Shown here piece by piece: positions 35,778-48,619 of a stretch of DNA of 64,000 nt (the first letter of the stretch is position 1; every line of letters starts with the position of its first letter). The notes beneath the pieces were generated by a model. It saw nothing but the letters and a program-made list of their open reading frames with translations. It was not told the origin of the DNA and searched no databases. Location of the stretch: positions 2,852,001-2,916,000 of the forward strand of contig WUJK01000005.1 of NCBI GenBank assembly GCA_011317545.1, read 5' to 3'. The position numbers and the translations under genes are program-made. The DNA comes from Coniella vitis (taxonomy: Eukaryota > Ascomycota > Sordariomycetes > Diaporthales > Schizoparmaceae).

Positions 35778-37790
35778 GATTGTGAGCGAGCCCTAGAGCC
35801 AACTTTCGGAAAAAGAGTTCATGTTCACCATGGATTCGGATGATCCATACGAGTCGAAGAGTATCGTGACGGACCGAACTATCTGCTTCAAGCCAGGTCC
35901 AAGCCAGATTGCCCAAATGGCACGAATCAGCAACTTGTGGATCTGATCTCACACCAACGCGTAACAAGAAGGAGGTGAAAAGAGACTGAGTCTGGCATCT
36001 ACCACTCAAGCTGATGTTGGAATCAACATGAAACAGTAGGCCGATGCTGAAGGCATGACTAGCTTCATCGTACCGTCTTCACCTGCCAACTAAATCACGA
36101 AGCACACCTTGACCAAAGCAGTATCCGTCCACAGAGTCTCGTTCTTGGTCAACAAGCTCAAAAGTCGGAACTCAAGGAACCTGCCGCCCATCCCACCAAG
36201 CCAGCCTAGAATCACATCACTATTTCCCATCCATGAACGCAATCGTCACACGCAGATCCGTGTCACAACTCTGCGTGCTTCTCCGCCCGTCTCGGTGTCC
36301 AGCGCGCTTCGCTTATAAGCCCGCAACCACATCGTCAGCAACTGAGGGGCGTTCGTATATTGTTGGTGGTACAACCTGTTTGTGTCCCGCTGTGGCGCGA
36401 ACCGAGATGTATATGTCGAACATGATCCCCGCCTTGGTACCGGGCTTCATCATGTTCAGCAGAGAGGGCCAGGCCTCAATCGACAGAATCGGCGCCGAGC
36501 TTTACATGCTTCCCGAGAGCAGGGCTGCATTGTTGTGCGCTACCGCGCGGATCACCATGATGGCTTGGCACGGTTGCCGCCTAGCTTACCGCCTAGGTTA
36601 TTGTGGAGGGTTGAGTAATGTTGCCGTTGAGCCAATATCATATGACGAGCCAGTTACTTGGGTTATTTGCCTCTGGTGGCCAGTGCCAAATAGCTTCTTC
36701 ATAGCTGGTAGAAGCTCTCAATCATCACCCGCATATACATGGCATATTGTAGCGCCTTACACCTCGTTACCTCGTGTCCTCTCGCATATTCATGCTTGAA
36801 GAAGAGATACGGGAAATATGGCTCCAAGCACTCGGCATTCGAGCTGCGATCGTAGCTCATATTTCCAATGGGAAGGATAGCATACTAAATCATCTGTCAC
36901 CAAGCCTAAATTCTCAAGCAGCTATGAAGCCGCCCAATTGCCTGATTGATTTGGTGCTTAAGCTTTCGATGATGGTGGTCCCAGGAAGAAATCAAAGCAA
37001 TAGGTGAATGGCGAGGCTGAGATACGACTGAAAGCATTTATTGGGCATTATTCTGGTTTGTCCGTTAGCGCCTTCCTTGTATCTTGTCGGTTAAATTTAC
37101 GTGGCGTGGTACTTGGACAAAAAGGGATCAACATAGACACCTCTGGCGCCTGTAGGCAGTACTTCCATAGCACATACCTAAGTACCTCGTGGACACTAGC
37201 CTAGTACTGACGGTTGCGCTAATCGACCCACCTGTACCCTAATTCAACGTCAACCCAATAAACCACACCATTCTCATTCCCATCAGAGACGTGACTGGGG
37301 CAAAGCATGGGCAGCTGGAGAGCCTTACCAAGGCTCTTCAGACGTGGGCTCGAGCAATTAAATCGGTATTCGAGACTAGGCTCCAACCTGCTTGGCCACT
37401 GAGCTACTGATCGCTTTCTTCGCCAGTGAGCCTCCTTGTTGGCGATATGTCATGTCCGAGTATCAACACGGCGTGGCATCGCCGGTTGGTTATGAAAGGG
37501 GTGTGCATCGATGAAGATACTTTATCATCATGTCAACGTATAAATGAATGGAATGGAATATCTACCTTGTTAGCCGCCGCACCGGTGTTACGCACACGTT
37601 TCTCATGCTTGATCGACAGAGGCCAAAAGGAAAAGACACAGTCAATGAATATATACGCTATTTGGAACCTATCATAGAATCACACATTCTTTGAATCAGA
37701 GCTAGTGGTCGTCACTGATCATTCACAAAAACGACTCCCTATAGAAGGAAAGAAAGAAAAAACTTCAAAACGCTCCCATTTCCAAGCCTT
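35778..37790. other. Gene-free stretch, 2 kb
   Basis: Convergent spacer between the wall-protein gene (+) and the Pol III subunit gene (-). The longest frame (36233-36799, plus, 188 codons) has no recognisable domain and no clear splice partners. Otherwise nothing supported. Confidence 0.45.
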
Positions 37791-40700
37791 TCAAGCAGCA
37801 GCAGCAACCGGCCTCAACACATCCTTGCCCAGCCTCGCCAGCCTCGCCTCCTTCTTCTTCTTCACACTCTTGCCCCAGGCCTCCTCAAACAACGTCGGCT
37901 TCTCGGCCAAATCATGTTCCATAAGCCCCATCCGCCTCACAACATTAAAGGAGCCCGTACCAATGGTCATGGTCTGGCCCAGGATGATACACTCCGACAC
38001 ACCCTCGATGCGGTCCGTCTTCATGTACGCCGCCGCCTCAAACAAGTGGTCGGCCGTCTTCTCAAACGACGCCAGCTGTAGCACTGAGTCACGCATCTTT
38101 TGCAGACCGAAACGTGTGATACCCAACACATCGCCCTTGTACGTCATGACGTCGGCGAGCAGTTGCATGTGTCGCGGGTCGATACCCATGTCGCCCATGA
38201 CCTCTCCGATTTCGTTGGCAATGGTTGTCCGTGCGGCCTCGATACCGAGAACGTCGCGCGCTTCCATGACGTTGTTGGTGCGCGTCTTGACGCCAATAAC
38301 ACCTTCTGTCGTCATGCACTCGCGCAGACCGTATCCTTCGACAAGCACCGTGTGCTCGGATTGCTCCGAAGTCTGGATAATGGCTCGGCTTGCTTCCGAG
38401 TAGCCGCAGATGGCAACTGTGGGGAGCATACGGCGGAGGTAGTTGACACGCAGCAAGAGGTCCGAGCTACTTTCAATCATGGCGGCCGACTTGCCATTGC
38501 GAGCGAGGCGCTTCTGTTCGGCCGTGTCTTGCCACGTGTTGCGCACGCAAATTTCAATGTAGGAGGGTCCGACGTGCACGTCTTCGCGCGCAATCTTGAG
38601 CTTCTTGTGCTTGAGGATGGCTTCGGCGATCTCGGCCGGCCCAATGCCCAGGTGCATGTCCTGCAAAGCGGCCATGTCCAGTTCGAGAATGAGCTGACCT
38701 CGGTCGGCGAGCCACTCATCTTCAATGTGTTTGATGACATCAGACACAAAGGTCTTCTCAATACGCGCCTTGACAACCTTGGCGACCTCAATCTGCTTCT
38801 TGTTCTCCAAGGGACAGGTAATGACGGGCGTGCTAATGGTTTTGGAAGCGTTGATGATCTCTTTAATACGGGGTACACCCTGCGTAATACTCATACCAGC
38901 GACACCAGCAAAATGGAAAGTTTTGAGCGTCATCTGAGTACCAGGCTCACCGATAGACTGCGCACCAACAGCACCCACAGCGTGACCTGGCTCAACGTGG
39001 GCCTTCTTGTACTTGTCCAAGCAAAGTCTAATGAAGCGCATAAGCGTTGTTCGCGAGACCTTGGCAACACGCTCAGTGCGAGCCACACTAACACTGTCTT
39101 CTTGCGACATGTCAATGTCCATGCCGCTGCCATCGTCTGGATCGAGACCGGCTGCTCGCCGAGCGTCCGAAAGCTTCTTTGCACGTGCCGTGACGTATGC
39201 ATCAATCTCTCGCAGGAAACGACGAGCACTTTCGTGCTCATCAATGGAGAGATTACTGTCATCGTCATAGTCGAGATCCTTGCCGTCCGTCAGACGCTTT
39301 CTCTGGTATTTGGCACGTTCCGCGTCAATCATGGAATGACAGACTTCGAGAATCTCGTGCGGCAGTAAGGTCCGCTCATTGTTGTCCCAGGTGAGCGTCT
39401 CGGCGTTTGTCCACGTCCGGTCAAAGTGCACTGGCTTTCCCGAGGCCTCCATATCGACGGGGTCCAGATTGTCGGCACCGAACTGGAATTGAACAATACC
39501 ACCCGATGACGTGCGAACAGTTTCGTCATAATTCGTTGACAAATCCTCCAAGGACTTCATCAGTCGTCGCGACATGTAACCGGTTTCGGCAGTCTTGACA
39601 GCTGTATCGACCAGACCTTCACGTCCAGAGATGGCGTGAAAGATGAACTCCGACGGCACCAGACCAGTGTAAAAACTGTTCCGCACGAAACCCTTCGACG
39701 CTGGTTGACGAGCGTTTTTGTGGAAGTGAGGCAATGTCCGATCCTGAAAGCCATCCGCAACTCGCTTGCCTCCAATAATCTGCTGTCCGACACAAGCCAC
39801 CATCTGAGCAACGTTGATGGCTGATCCCTTTGAACCGGATTTGGCCATGGTCAGAGGGGCATTATTGCGGCTAAGTGAGTTGACACACTTTTCTCCAGCG
39901 TCTGCACGGACTTTACTAAGAATGCCAGAAATGGCATTCTCCAGTGTCTCCTCCATATCACAACCAGGTGCCTTCTCCAGCTTCCCGGCCTTGAAGGTCG
40001 CAATGAGGCCATCGACCTTCTTGTAGGCTTCTTTGACGAGGTCTTCTTTTTCTTCCGTCAAGTTGTTGACGGGGAACACATCGCCGACTCCGATGGAGAA
40101 GCCACAATTTGTCAATGCTCTTGCACAGAGCCTAGCAAGCCGGTTCATTGCACCAGCTGCTGCCTCTGGACCGTAATCACGAAGTATAATGTAGAAGATG
40201 CAGTCTTTCTTGCCGGATCCAACGGTCGATTTGTCCATGACACCGCACATCACCTCGGAGTTGCGAATTACCAGCCATCCATCGTTGGGACACATATCGG
40301 GCGTCATACCGGGGCGAGCCTTGTAGTCTCTGCATTTGGCGTCAAGGTTCACCTTCACAGGCGAAGACTTGTTGGGCCGAATCAGGATGCTGAAAAGCTG
40401 CTTTCCAGTCCACAGAGCTTTAGGCTTGATGATGGCTGGAGGTGGGAGATCCAAGTGACCACTGCCCTCCAGCATCATTTCGCATGCATAAGTGAAGGAC
40501 TTGCGATCAAAGAACCTGTCCTTGCTGCTGAGCAAGTACGCCGCTGTAATGAAATCCTGTGTTGCTGCAATAATGGGTTCTCCGTTCTTGGGTGTAGCCA
40601 AGTTGTTCTTGACACCCATTAGCGTGATAGCCTCGGCTCGAGCCTCTTCAGTTTGCGGGATATGGAGGTTCATTTCGTCTCCGTCAAAATCAGCGTTGTA

Positions 40701-42304
40701 TGGCGTGCACACACACTCGTTGAGTCGGAATGTTCGCCACGGTCGCACCTTGACGTAGTGGCTCATGATACTGAGCTTGTGAAGTGAGGGTTGCCGGTTG
40801 AACAGTGCAATATCTCCATCCACAAGATGACGCTCAACAACATCGCCAATTTCGAGATCATCGGCAATCTTTTGCCGATTACCGAACTTCAAGTTCACCT
40901 TGTAGCCACCCTCTTTTTTGACAATACCATTCGCTCCTGGCCAGACCGTAGGACCATTTTTAATAGCTGTTTTCATAGCCTGTAGATTTGTGGAATTCAC
41001 GCGCTCCGGGTAGGTCATGTTCTTTGCCACCAATTGTGGCACGGCAATTTGATCAATGCCCAAGTTGGGATCTGGCGAAATGACAGTACGTCCCGAAAAG
41101 TCAACGCGCTTTCCGGACAAGTTGCCACGGAAACGACCTTGCTTTCCCTTCAAGCGCTGACAAAAACCTCTGACTGTCTTGCCAAATCCAGGCTGCGACA
41201 ATCCCGGGACATCACTGTTGACATACATGGCGATTTGAAGCTGCAAGAATTCCCATTGCTCCATGATGGACGAGATTGGCTGACCCTTATCTAATGCCGC
41301 GCGGATGAGGCCGCTGAGCCAAACAATCTCGGCAAGCTTCGCTGTCAGGTCATCCTCTGTGCTCGAACTGTCTTGCTGGACTGACGGCCGAATGCAAATT
41401 GGCGGAGCAGGAATGAACTGCCAAATGAACATCTCTGGCCGACCTTCAGTAGGGTCAATGCCAAGAAGCTCGCAGTCAGTAGGGCTGATGAGCCTAAAAA
41501 GATTTAGCACTCTCAGGGGATTCAAATCTTCCATGGCTTTCTTGACGTGCTTGTCCAAGTCCGCATTGGTCTTCTTAGCCTCCTTGAAAGACGCATCGTA
41601 TTCCAGTTTGCTCTCAGGGGCCACCTTTCGGGCTGCTGTCGACTTGTTGTATGCTACGAATTTGTCGTGAGCCAGCTTGATGACTCCTAGCTTTCTGATC
41701 TGACCGTTTATCGCACCGCAATATGGGCATTCTTTGCATTTTCTGCACTGTTCGTTGATTTTTTTGCATATCATCGACCGTCGCAGATTGTCGATGCCCG
41801 GCCTGCGAAGTTCTCGGAGGAATTCTCGCTTTTCTTGCTCTGTCAACAAGACTTTTCCACAGTCCTTGCAGATGTTTTGGAGAATCGTCATCGTGAAGCG
41901 CAGGTACCCGATATGGAATGCCGGTAAGGAGAGTCTGACATGGCCGAAATGACCCATGCAGTTCTGGAGGGGAAGGTTGCAAGTAGCGCATTTGCCGGTC
42001 TTGCTCGATATTCCAAGGCGAGGATCAAGCGCGCCATGGGGTAACGGGGCGCGGCTATTGTTGGGGTTCTCAATATCGTAAAGATTTCGCTGGGCAACTT
42101 CCAGCACACCTTGGCTGACGACGTCTTGGATAGACCTGATGGTTGCTAGACTTAGTAAAGGCCGGCAGTGCGCAGAGCGGCGGGCGACGGGCAGGCTTAC
42201 TGGATACCAAACTTCATCTCTTTGAAGCGCTTGGGCAAGTTGTCGACGACCTGCTCCTTGATAGGAGCAGGTGGCACGTGCCCTGTGGCTACAAGAGCTG
42301 CCAT
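37791..42304 (-). CDS. RPO31: DNA-directed RNA polymerase III largest subunit
   Basis: Largest subunit (RPC160/RPC1) of RNA polymerase III, which transcribes tRNA and 5S rRNA genes. Exons on the minus strand: 42304-42201 and 42135-37791 (1482 aa; the yeast protein is about 1460). The 65-bp intron restores KFGIQSIQDVVSQGVLEV. Features: zinc-binding N-terminus CATCNLPLQNCMGHFGH, then CKDCGK and CRKCKECPYCG; catalytic loop NADFDGDEMN (about residues 513-522) holding the Mg ion; bridge-helix and trigger-loop region with GAVGAQSIGEPGTQMTLKTFHFAG; a Lys-rich C-terminus without the heptad tail of Pol II. GINLIKE features of Pol I (long acidic insertions) are absent. Divergent from the DDHD phospholipase gene. 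Confidence 0.97.
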
Positions 42305-43549
42305 TATGGATATCGTGTATGGGCGCGTAAATGCGATTGCGAGTGCGTGCCGTCGTTCAAGTTCCCGGAGCGAGGCGTTGCAGGCCGTAGACTTGCGCGG
42401 ACGAGTCGCTAGCGCTAATTATTAGAGCAAGATGTCGGTCTCTCGATCATTGCTATGGGAAGCGCATTGTCTGTGGTGTGATGGATTCCTGCGCAAGTGC
42501 TGCCAGTAGTTGGGATGAGTTGGTTGTGATGGTGGTGATGGGTCTTTGGGTAAACTTTGTCACGGCCGACAGACTCACAAGGGCCGTTGAGATAAAATCC
42601 TAGGTCGTGCCCCACCCTGCTGCAAGGCTGGGGCGGGGCATTCCAGTCAGCTGTAAAAGGCCGGCGATCTGCATGGCTACATAGTAGACATGTGCCTTAG
42701 TACTACATAGTACCTAGGTATCTACCTAGCTAGGTGTGTACTTCTAGAAGGACTGCGCCAATAGACAGGATACAGTAGGTATCTAGGTACCGTGGTACTT
42801 TGGCATGAAAACCACCATCCATCTCTCGGTTTCCGAGTCCCACGGGCTGGATGAATATTTTCGCAAGCGCAAGATCAATTGATCATTCCGAGATTTCCGT
42901 CTGCAATTCTATTGCCACGTCGCAAATGAAAGTATACTGTGAGAGTTTGCAGGCCGAGTTCCAGTGCAATCTCAGGGATAAAACTGTAGCGAGAGATTCT
43001 GTGGGGCCTGACAGGAGCCGATCGACGAGCACCCGATAGCGTCATTGCCCTCTCAGTACAGTCTGCGCAAGAGCTGCCCCCCTGTCCAAAGGCCCAAGGC
43101 TGCGCTTGCGCCGTGAGAATAATAACGGGTCACATGCAACGGCCTCTCTCCCATGCTCCTGCCCAAACCCACCAAGAGACCCGGCTGACAACATCTTCTA
43201 TATTTATGCATCTCCACGCGCAACGTGCACTGCAATCTGCCCTTGAACTGTCTCGCCGCTGACACAGGCATGACTGTGCCCTGTCGCACGACATTTCACA
43301 TGATTTTCTCCTTCCAGATCGTTCCGAAGGAGCTGCACAGGGCCGACATCTTCTTGCCCTTGGAGCGTTTCAGCGAACTCTCTCTTTCTCTCCACTGATC
43401 CACTCTTCCACACCGTACCTCGACTTTTGGCAACCAGGACTCTCCCACCCACCTTGAGACGGGTGGGCAAGAAGCAGGCGAAGCGCGTCTCATCCAGGAG
43501 CTGGTCCTCTCTGGGAGCTTCCCATGCATGGCAGCAGCGTACACGGATC
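42305..43549. promoter_or_regulatory. Divergent spacer, RPO31 / DDHD gene
   Basis: About 1.25 kb. Contains two TACATAGTA copies (42678-42686, 42704-42712) followed by palindromic TACCTAGGTA-like words to about 42795. The plus-strand frame is open from 43427 but has no ATG until 43550. No gene supported. Confidence 0.5.
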
Positions 43550-46500
43550 ATGGCTTCAGCACCAAATGACAAAAGGGCTGAAAAGTCCACTTGGGCTTCT
43601 GCGGTCGATTCTTTCAACCCTTGGGCTAGCAGCCGAAGCGTAACTCCAAATCCCAAAGATCCGACTGTACCGCCGCAGCCGCCTCCTCCGTCGAAACTCG
43701 AAAGCACCCCGAGAGCAGCAGATCATAGCATTGACCTCATCTACGGGCTGAGCGCCAAGAAATACCCGGCCGACTGTCCGCCACTGAAGGTCAAGTGGTT
43801 TCATGCTGTGGATGTAAGACAACACCCCAGCACATTCACTGCGCGCATTCATATTTACAGCGTAACATATAACTGACATACTGGCAACAACTCTAGGCCC
43901 CGAAGCGAAAACCCCAGCTCGTCAAGAGCAAGAAGAAAGCTGAACAAGCGAAGCCAACTGCACCTCCCAAGAAATGGGCTTTGTTTTCGCCGAATGACTC
44001 TAGGTCCATTGAACACGCCTACCAGAGCCTCTTGGAAGATAGGGAGCGGAAACGCAGTGAAAGATCATCGGCGAGAAGAGATTCGGAGACCAGCGAAGAT
44101 GAGGCCGGCACCAAGGTTGCTGTGAACGAAGATTTCCTCTTTGATGTGGACATTAAGAAGCGGGAGCTCGCGCCAGTCTACTGGTTGGGTCCCATATACG
44201 ATGTGCGACGGGGAAGTTGGTTTTATCAAGAAGGATCCAACCTGCGTCCATGCGAGGAAAATCTGGCTGCACAACTCGAGGAAGGCTACTTGAAATGCAG
44301 ACCTTGGATCTACACTGGTGAGTTGGATATTCGGCCATCCAAGCGACGCAAAATTAACAACTGGATAGCCTCGAGGCTTCGTAGCGATTCCAACAAGTCC
44401 AAGGGAGACGTCACTCCAAAGGCATCTGTGGAAAACCTCAAAGCCCAAGCAGCAGCACAGGCTCAGAACGCAGGAAAGCCTGCCGGGCCCCCAGCCCCGC
44501 CTCAAACACACAGACTCTTTGGCACGTGGATGAACTCCGTTGTAACATACCAGGACTCAAATACGGCATGGCTCAACTCGGATGGTGTCTTGTCATGGGT
44601 AACATCGACAGTATACGAACGCTTCGCCGGTGGAGGCTACATGAGCGGTATCAAGGTTGTCCGTGGCTATTCCGAAGCAGGTAAAAATAAGGGCGGCAAA
44701 GACTCTAAAGACGACAAGGACGGGTCAAGTCCGACCGACGATAAGGCGCGCAAGCGGATGTCAACAATACCAGGGTCTACAGCAGATGCAAGTGACTTAT
44801 CTGCTGCAACTAGTCAAATGCCGGCTGCGTATGAAAGCCAGGGCGAGAGCCTAAAGCGACAACTTTCCTCAATGGTTGACGATCGCGGTGTCGACGAGGA
44901 GGAAGAAGCCGTCCGGAGGAGAGAAGAAAAAGAGATCCAGGACGATTATAATTCGCCCGCTGGGGAAACACAGGGTCGTGAGATCGAGCACCTGGTCCTT
45001 GTCACTCATGGTATTGGTCAACTCTTGGGATTGAGGTATGTGCTTATCAGCTTTAATCTTGACCTCCTCAGACACTGTACTAACGTCTTTGCTCAGAATG
45101 GAAAGTGTGAACTTTGTGCACGACGTGAACACCTTGCGTAAAAGTGAGTCTTTCTCGGAAAGGGTATACTCTCTTGTCGACCATATTTGACACTATATGT
45201 TACAAGAACGCGTGTCATTGTACTAACATCTACCAGCAATCAAATCTGTCTATTCAACATCTGAGGATCTTCGAGCCTTGAACGCCGAATTAGGAGGGGG
45301 CCCAGGCAACAGTCGCGTCCAGGTGCTTCCGGTATGCTGGCGACATCTGCTCGACTTCCCGAAACGGCGTGAGGAGAAGAGGTCTGAACTAGATATTGGC
45401 ATTGTCACTGAAGATGAGGATGAATGTAAGTCTGACCAGTACCGATGATACATATATGCACAGTCGATTTCTACTTTGCTTTGCCTTCGGGCTATTTGAA
45501 TCACAATATTCCTTCATTTTGACGAGCGTTGAGTGCTTACTGATTACTTTCAGATCCATCGCTCGATGACCTGGTCATCGAAGGTGCCGGGTTTGCGCGA
45601 TCCCTCATTTCCGATTTGGCGCTGGATGTACTTTTATACCAAAGCGCATATCGTGAGCAAATCTCCGAAATTGTCTTCGGAGAGGCCAACAAGATCTACA
45701 AGCTCTTCATGGACCGTAACCCAGGTTTCAATGGCAAGATCCACCTAATCGGGCACAGTTTGGGGTCGGCTATTTTCTTCGACATTCTCTGCCGACAAAA
45801 AGAGAAGGACAAGGAGGGCGAGGTGCCGAGGAACCCACTCCGCATCTGGCCTGCTGAACCATCCCGCGCCGAGGTCAAAGACCCTCGAGATTTGACCTTT
45901 GACTTTGAAGTTGAGGACTTCTACTGTCTTGGATCTCCTATAGGATTATTCCAAATGCTCAAGGGACGGTGAGTATTCCCTTCTTTATGATCTGTGTTCA
46001 TGCGACTACTGACAATAGGCTTTGTAGAACGGTCAGCGCACGCCATCTCACTGACAGCCGCCCAGCGGATAGCCCTTTCGACCCGGACTTTATCGCCGAT
46101 CCCTTCATGCAAGCTCCACTGTCCTTCGACAACCATCACCTATCTCCCATCACCGGCCTACCGCTCACGGTCTCGTCTCCCAAAGTTGCACAAATGTTTA
46201 ACGTCTTCTATCCCTCCGATCCTATTGCCTACCGCATCGAACCGCTGATTACCCCGGCCATGTCTACCTTGAAGCCCCAGGTCCTGCCATATACTAAAAA
46301 AGGCATCTTCTCTGTTGCTCCGCAAGGCATCTCGGGTATCGGCGCCAAAGTCGGCCAGAGCATGAGCGGCCTTTGGTCGTCCTTTAGTGCCGGCCTGGCA
46401 AGCAACTTGCTCAACCGCAGCCTGGGTCTCACCTCTGAGGATGTCGCCAAGATCAACGCCTCGCAGCAGCAACACCACCAACAGCACTCGGCCTCACCAG

Positions 46501-47116
46501 GCGCTGGCACCAACGTCTCGGCCGGCGTCGTTCCGCACTCCAACTCTGCCACGAGCCTGTCACAAAAGGCAGCGGAGCGTAAAAGGCAACTGGCGGAAGA
46601 ATCATCCCTCAATGCTGCCGACGGCGGCATCGGGCGCAAGAGTATCAGTGGGAATGATTTCACCCTTCTTGACGATGACCTTGAGACGCTATACGGTCGA
46701 TTTCAGAAGGGCAGACAGGATGATGCAACCACGGAGGCTAAAGATAAGGATACCACGGGTAGAGTGAACGACGCCGAAGCGCGGGAGAAGTGGGCGCTTG
46801 AGGAGGCCAAGGCCGCGCGGCTGAGGAGGGAGGAAACAAAAGTGCGGGCTTTGAACCGTAATGGGCGGGTAGATTACAGTATTCAAGAGTATGTCAACCT
46901 GCCCCTCTCTCATTGCTTTTTTCTTTGCTTTTCAAGCAGTCTTTTGCCTTATTTTGTTCAAGTCATGGATGTTGTATTGACAGATATCTAATAACCAGGG
47001 GCGCTTTGGATTTCAATCCTCTCAGCACAATTGCTTCCCACCTGCAGTACTGGGCTGATGAGGATGTCGCCCATTTCATCTTGTCTCAACTTTTGGCTCG
47101 GAAAACTCGGCAGTAA
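43550..47116 (+). CDS. DDHD-domain phospholipase
   Basis: Intracellular PLA1-type phospholipase related to yeast YOR022C/Ddl1 and mammalian DDHD1/2. Seven exons: 43550-43813, 43897-45035, 45097-45143, 45237-45425, 45554-45968, 46028-46888, 46999-47116; 1010 aa. The N-terminal half contains the conserved region around PVYWLGPIYDVRRGSWFY. The lipase core has LVLVTHGIGQLLGLR and the nucleophile elbow GHSLGS (about residue 610). DDHD-domain sequence appears as DFYCLGSPIGLFQ and, in the last exons, VDYSIQE joined to ASHLQYWADEDVAHFIL. A low-complexity His/Gln/Ser insertion (around 46470-46560) lies between. The exon 6 acceptor has an in-frame alternative 9 nt upstream. The ATG at 43550 is the first in frame. 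Confidence 0.93.
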
Positions 47117-47827
47117 TGGCGACAACAACCACAACAACGGTAACAGCAATGGTCAGGAGAGCAGTGTCTAGTAATAAGAGACCGGGCGTTGCAACATCTC
47201 TCCTCTTCTCTCCCTCTCTTCTCCTTTCTTCAGCTTTGCTTCTAATTCTTCTTTTTGTTCTGGCGAGGCGTTTCTTCATTTTCTTCCTTATTCTTTGTCA
47301 AGGCATACTGCTACATTTGCATGACATTACTGGACTGGAGCGCGGACATGAGTATAGGGTTTTGGGTGTTGCGATGGCGACCTTTTTTGAAATTTACATG
47401 TGAGACTGACTTGGATGAGTTGAATCGCAGTCTTTGTGCCTTCTGCATCGGCGACGGGCGTTTGGAGAAAACGGAGGGCCTCCTAAAGCAGGAGCTATCG
47501 AAGATAGAGGAGTTGATTGAGGATAGGGCATTTATTCATCAAGACAAATCTAATCAAATAAGTCATAACTTATTGTTTGAAAAAAGTGCATGGTGATTAT
47601 AATGGTGCCTCAGATTAAAGTCAGTGTCTTTTTTTTTTTTCTTTTGGCTGTCCCTGATGAGAATGGTCTAATATGCTGTCTAACAAACGATGTTGTTACA
47701 ATTACAGGTATTGCGCCACAACCCGACTCCCACTGCTGAAGGTGATATAAGACTCTTCCGTTCCCTTTTTCCATTTTCCGGCCCGTCTACCTGTCATCAA
47801 GAAGAAGAGTAACTTTACACAACTTTC
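47117..47827. other. Convergent spacer, 711 bp
   Basis: Between the DDHD gene (+) and the RING/ankyrin gene (-). T run at 47629-47640. Short hydrophobic frames here (such as 47116-47403) look like 3' UTR. No gene supported. Confidence 0.5.
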
Positions 47828-48619
47828 TCACGACGATCCCAACACACCGGCATGAACCAAGCGGTCCCACGTGGGCGCCAGGGCCCTCGCGTAGTCAAGC
47901 GCACTGCGACCCTCATCGTCCCGCAGCTCGGTGATATCCTGTGCACCGCCTGCCGGCATCCTGTCGACATCCATGCTCATGGCGGCAGCGACAGCCTCGT
48001 CGGGAAAGGCCTCAGTTGGCATTCTGGGCGAGGCCAGGTACAGCAGCAGCCAGACGGCCTCTTCCTGGGTCTTTTCGAGCGCGATCTGGAGGGCGGACTT
48101 GCCGCCAGCGAGGGTATCGCGGTACAGCACAATGGTCTTGACGTCGTCGCCCTCTGATGCGGCGTCCTTGAGCAGGTCGACGGCGCCGAGAACGTCGCCC
48201 TCGGCGCACATTGTCAGAAAGGCGCGGGACCGGCGCTCAGCGGGGTGGGTTTCTAGGTAGGCCTCCTCGGTGAGGACGGGCAGGATGTTGTAGTTTTCTT
48301 CAACGCCACCGTCTGAGCTGTAGCGGCACACGATGGCGGCAGGGTTCTGCGGGGTGTGGAAAATGGGGTTGGTGACAGAGGGGCCGGCGTTGTTTGACAC
48401 AAGGTGCGCATCGCACGAGGGGCAGGTGAGATGGAGGGCTATGTGGGACGACTGGTCTAGGGCGCACTGCCAGTGGTAGTGGCACCCGCAGGGGAATTCG
48501 AGGTCGTCTGGTACGGTGTTTGCGGCCGAGGACGAGGGACCGGGCTGGCCTTCATCGTCCGAGTCCTCGACAGGGACGAGCAGGGGCTCCTCGCAGACTT
48601 TGCAAAGTGTTTCTGCCAT
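47828..48619 (-). CDS. RING-like / ankyrin-like protein of unknown function
   Basis: Single exon, 263 aa, starting MAETLCKVCEEPLL. The N-terminal part has Cys/His spacing like a degenerate RING or zinc-ribbon (CKVC, then CGCHYHWQC, then CPSC) with an acidic Ser-rich loop between the first and second pairs. The C-terminal half (about 140-263) is helical with ankyrin-like signatures: AFLTMCAEGDVLGAVDLL, GKSALQIALEKTQEEAVWLL, DDEGRSALDYARAL. A ubiquitin-ligase role is possible from the layout but is inference. Divergent from fimbrin. Confidence 0.82.
   Translation of the reverse strand: MAETLCKVCEEPLLVPVEDSDDEGQPGPSSSAANTVPDDLEFPCGCHYHWQCALDQSSHIALHLTCPSCDAHLVSNNAGPSVTNPIFHTPQNPAAIVCRYSSDGGVEENYNILPVLTEEAYLETHPAERRSRAFLTMCAEGDVLGAVDLLKDAASEGDDVKTIVLYRDTLAGGKSALQIALEKTQEEAVWLLLYLASPRMPTEAFPDEAVAAAMSMDVDRMPAGGAQDITELRDDEGRSALDYARALAPTWDRLVHAGVLGSS

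Noticed and set aside
36233..36799. 188-codon plus-strand frame in the 2-kb spacer
   Set aside because: No domain, no supporting exons, ordinary composition for chance frames; kept only as an open question.
37336..37420. tRNA-like boxes on the minus strand (TAGCTCAGTGG and a CTCGAGCC word)
   Set aside because: Acceptor and T stems cannot be paired and the D loop would be far too long; at most a chance or decayed match.
38100..39368. 422-codon open frame antisense to RPO31
   Set aside because: It is the mirror frame of conserved Pol III codons; its product has no recognisable domain and no promoter evidence.
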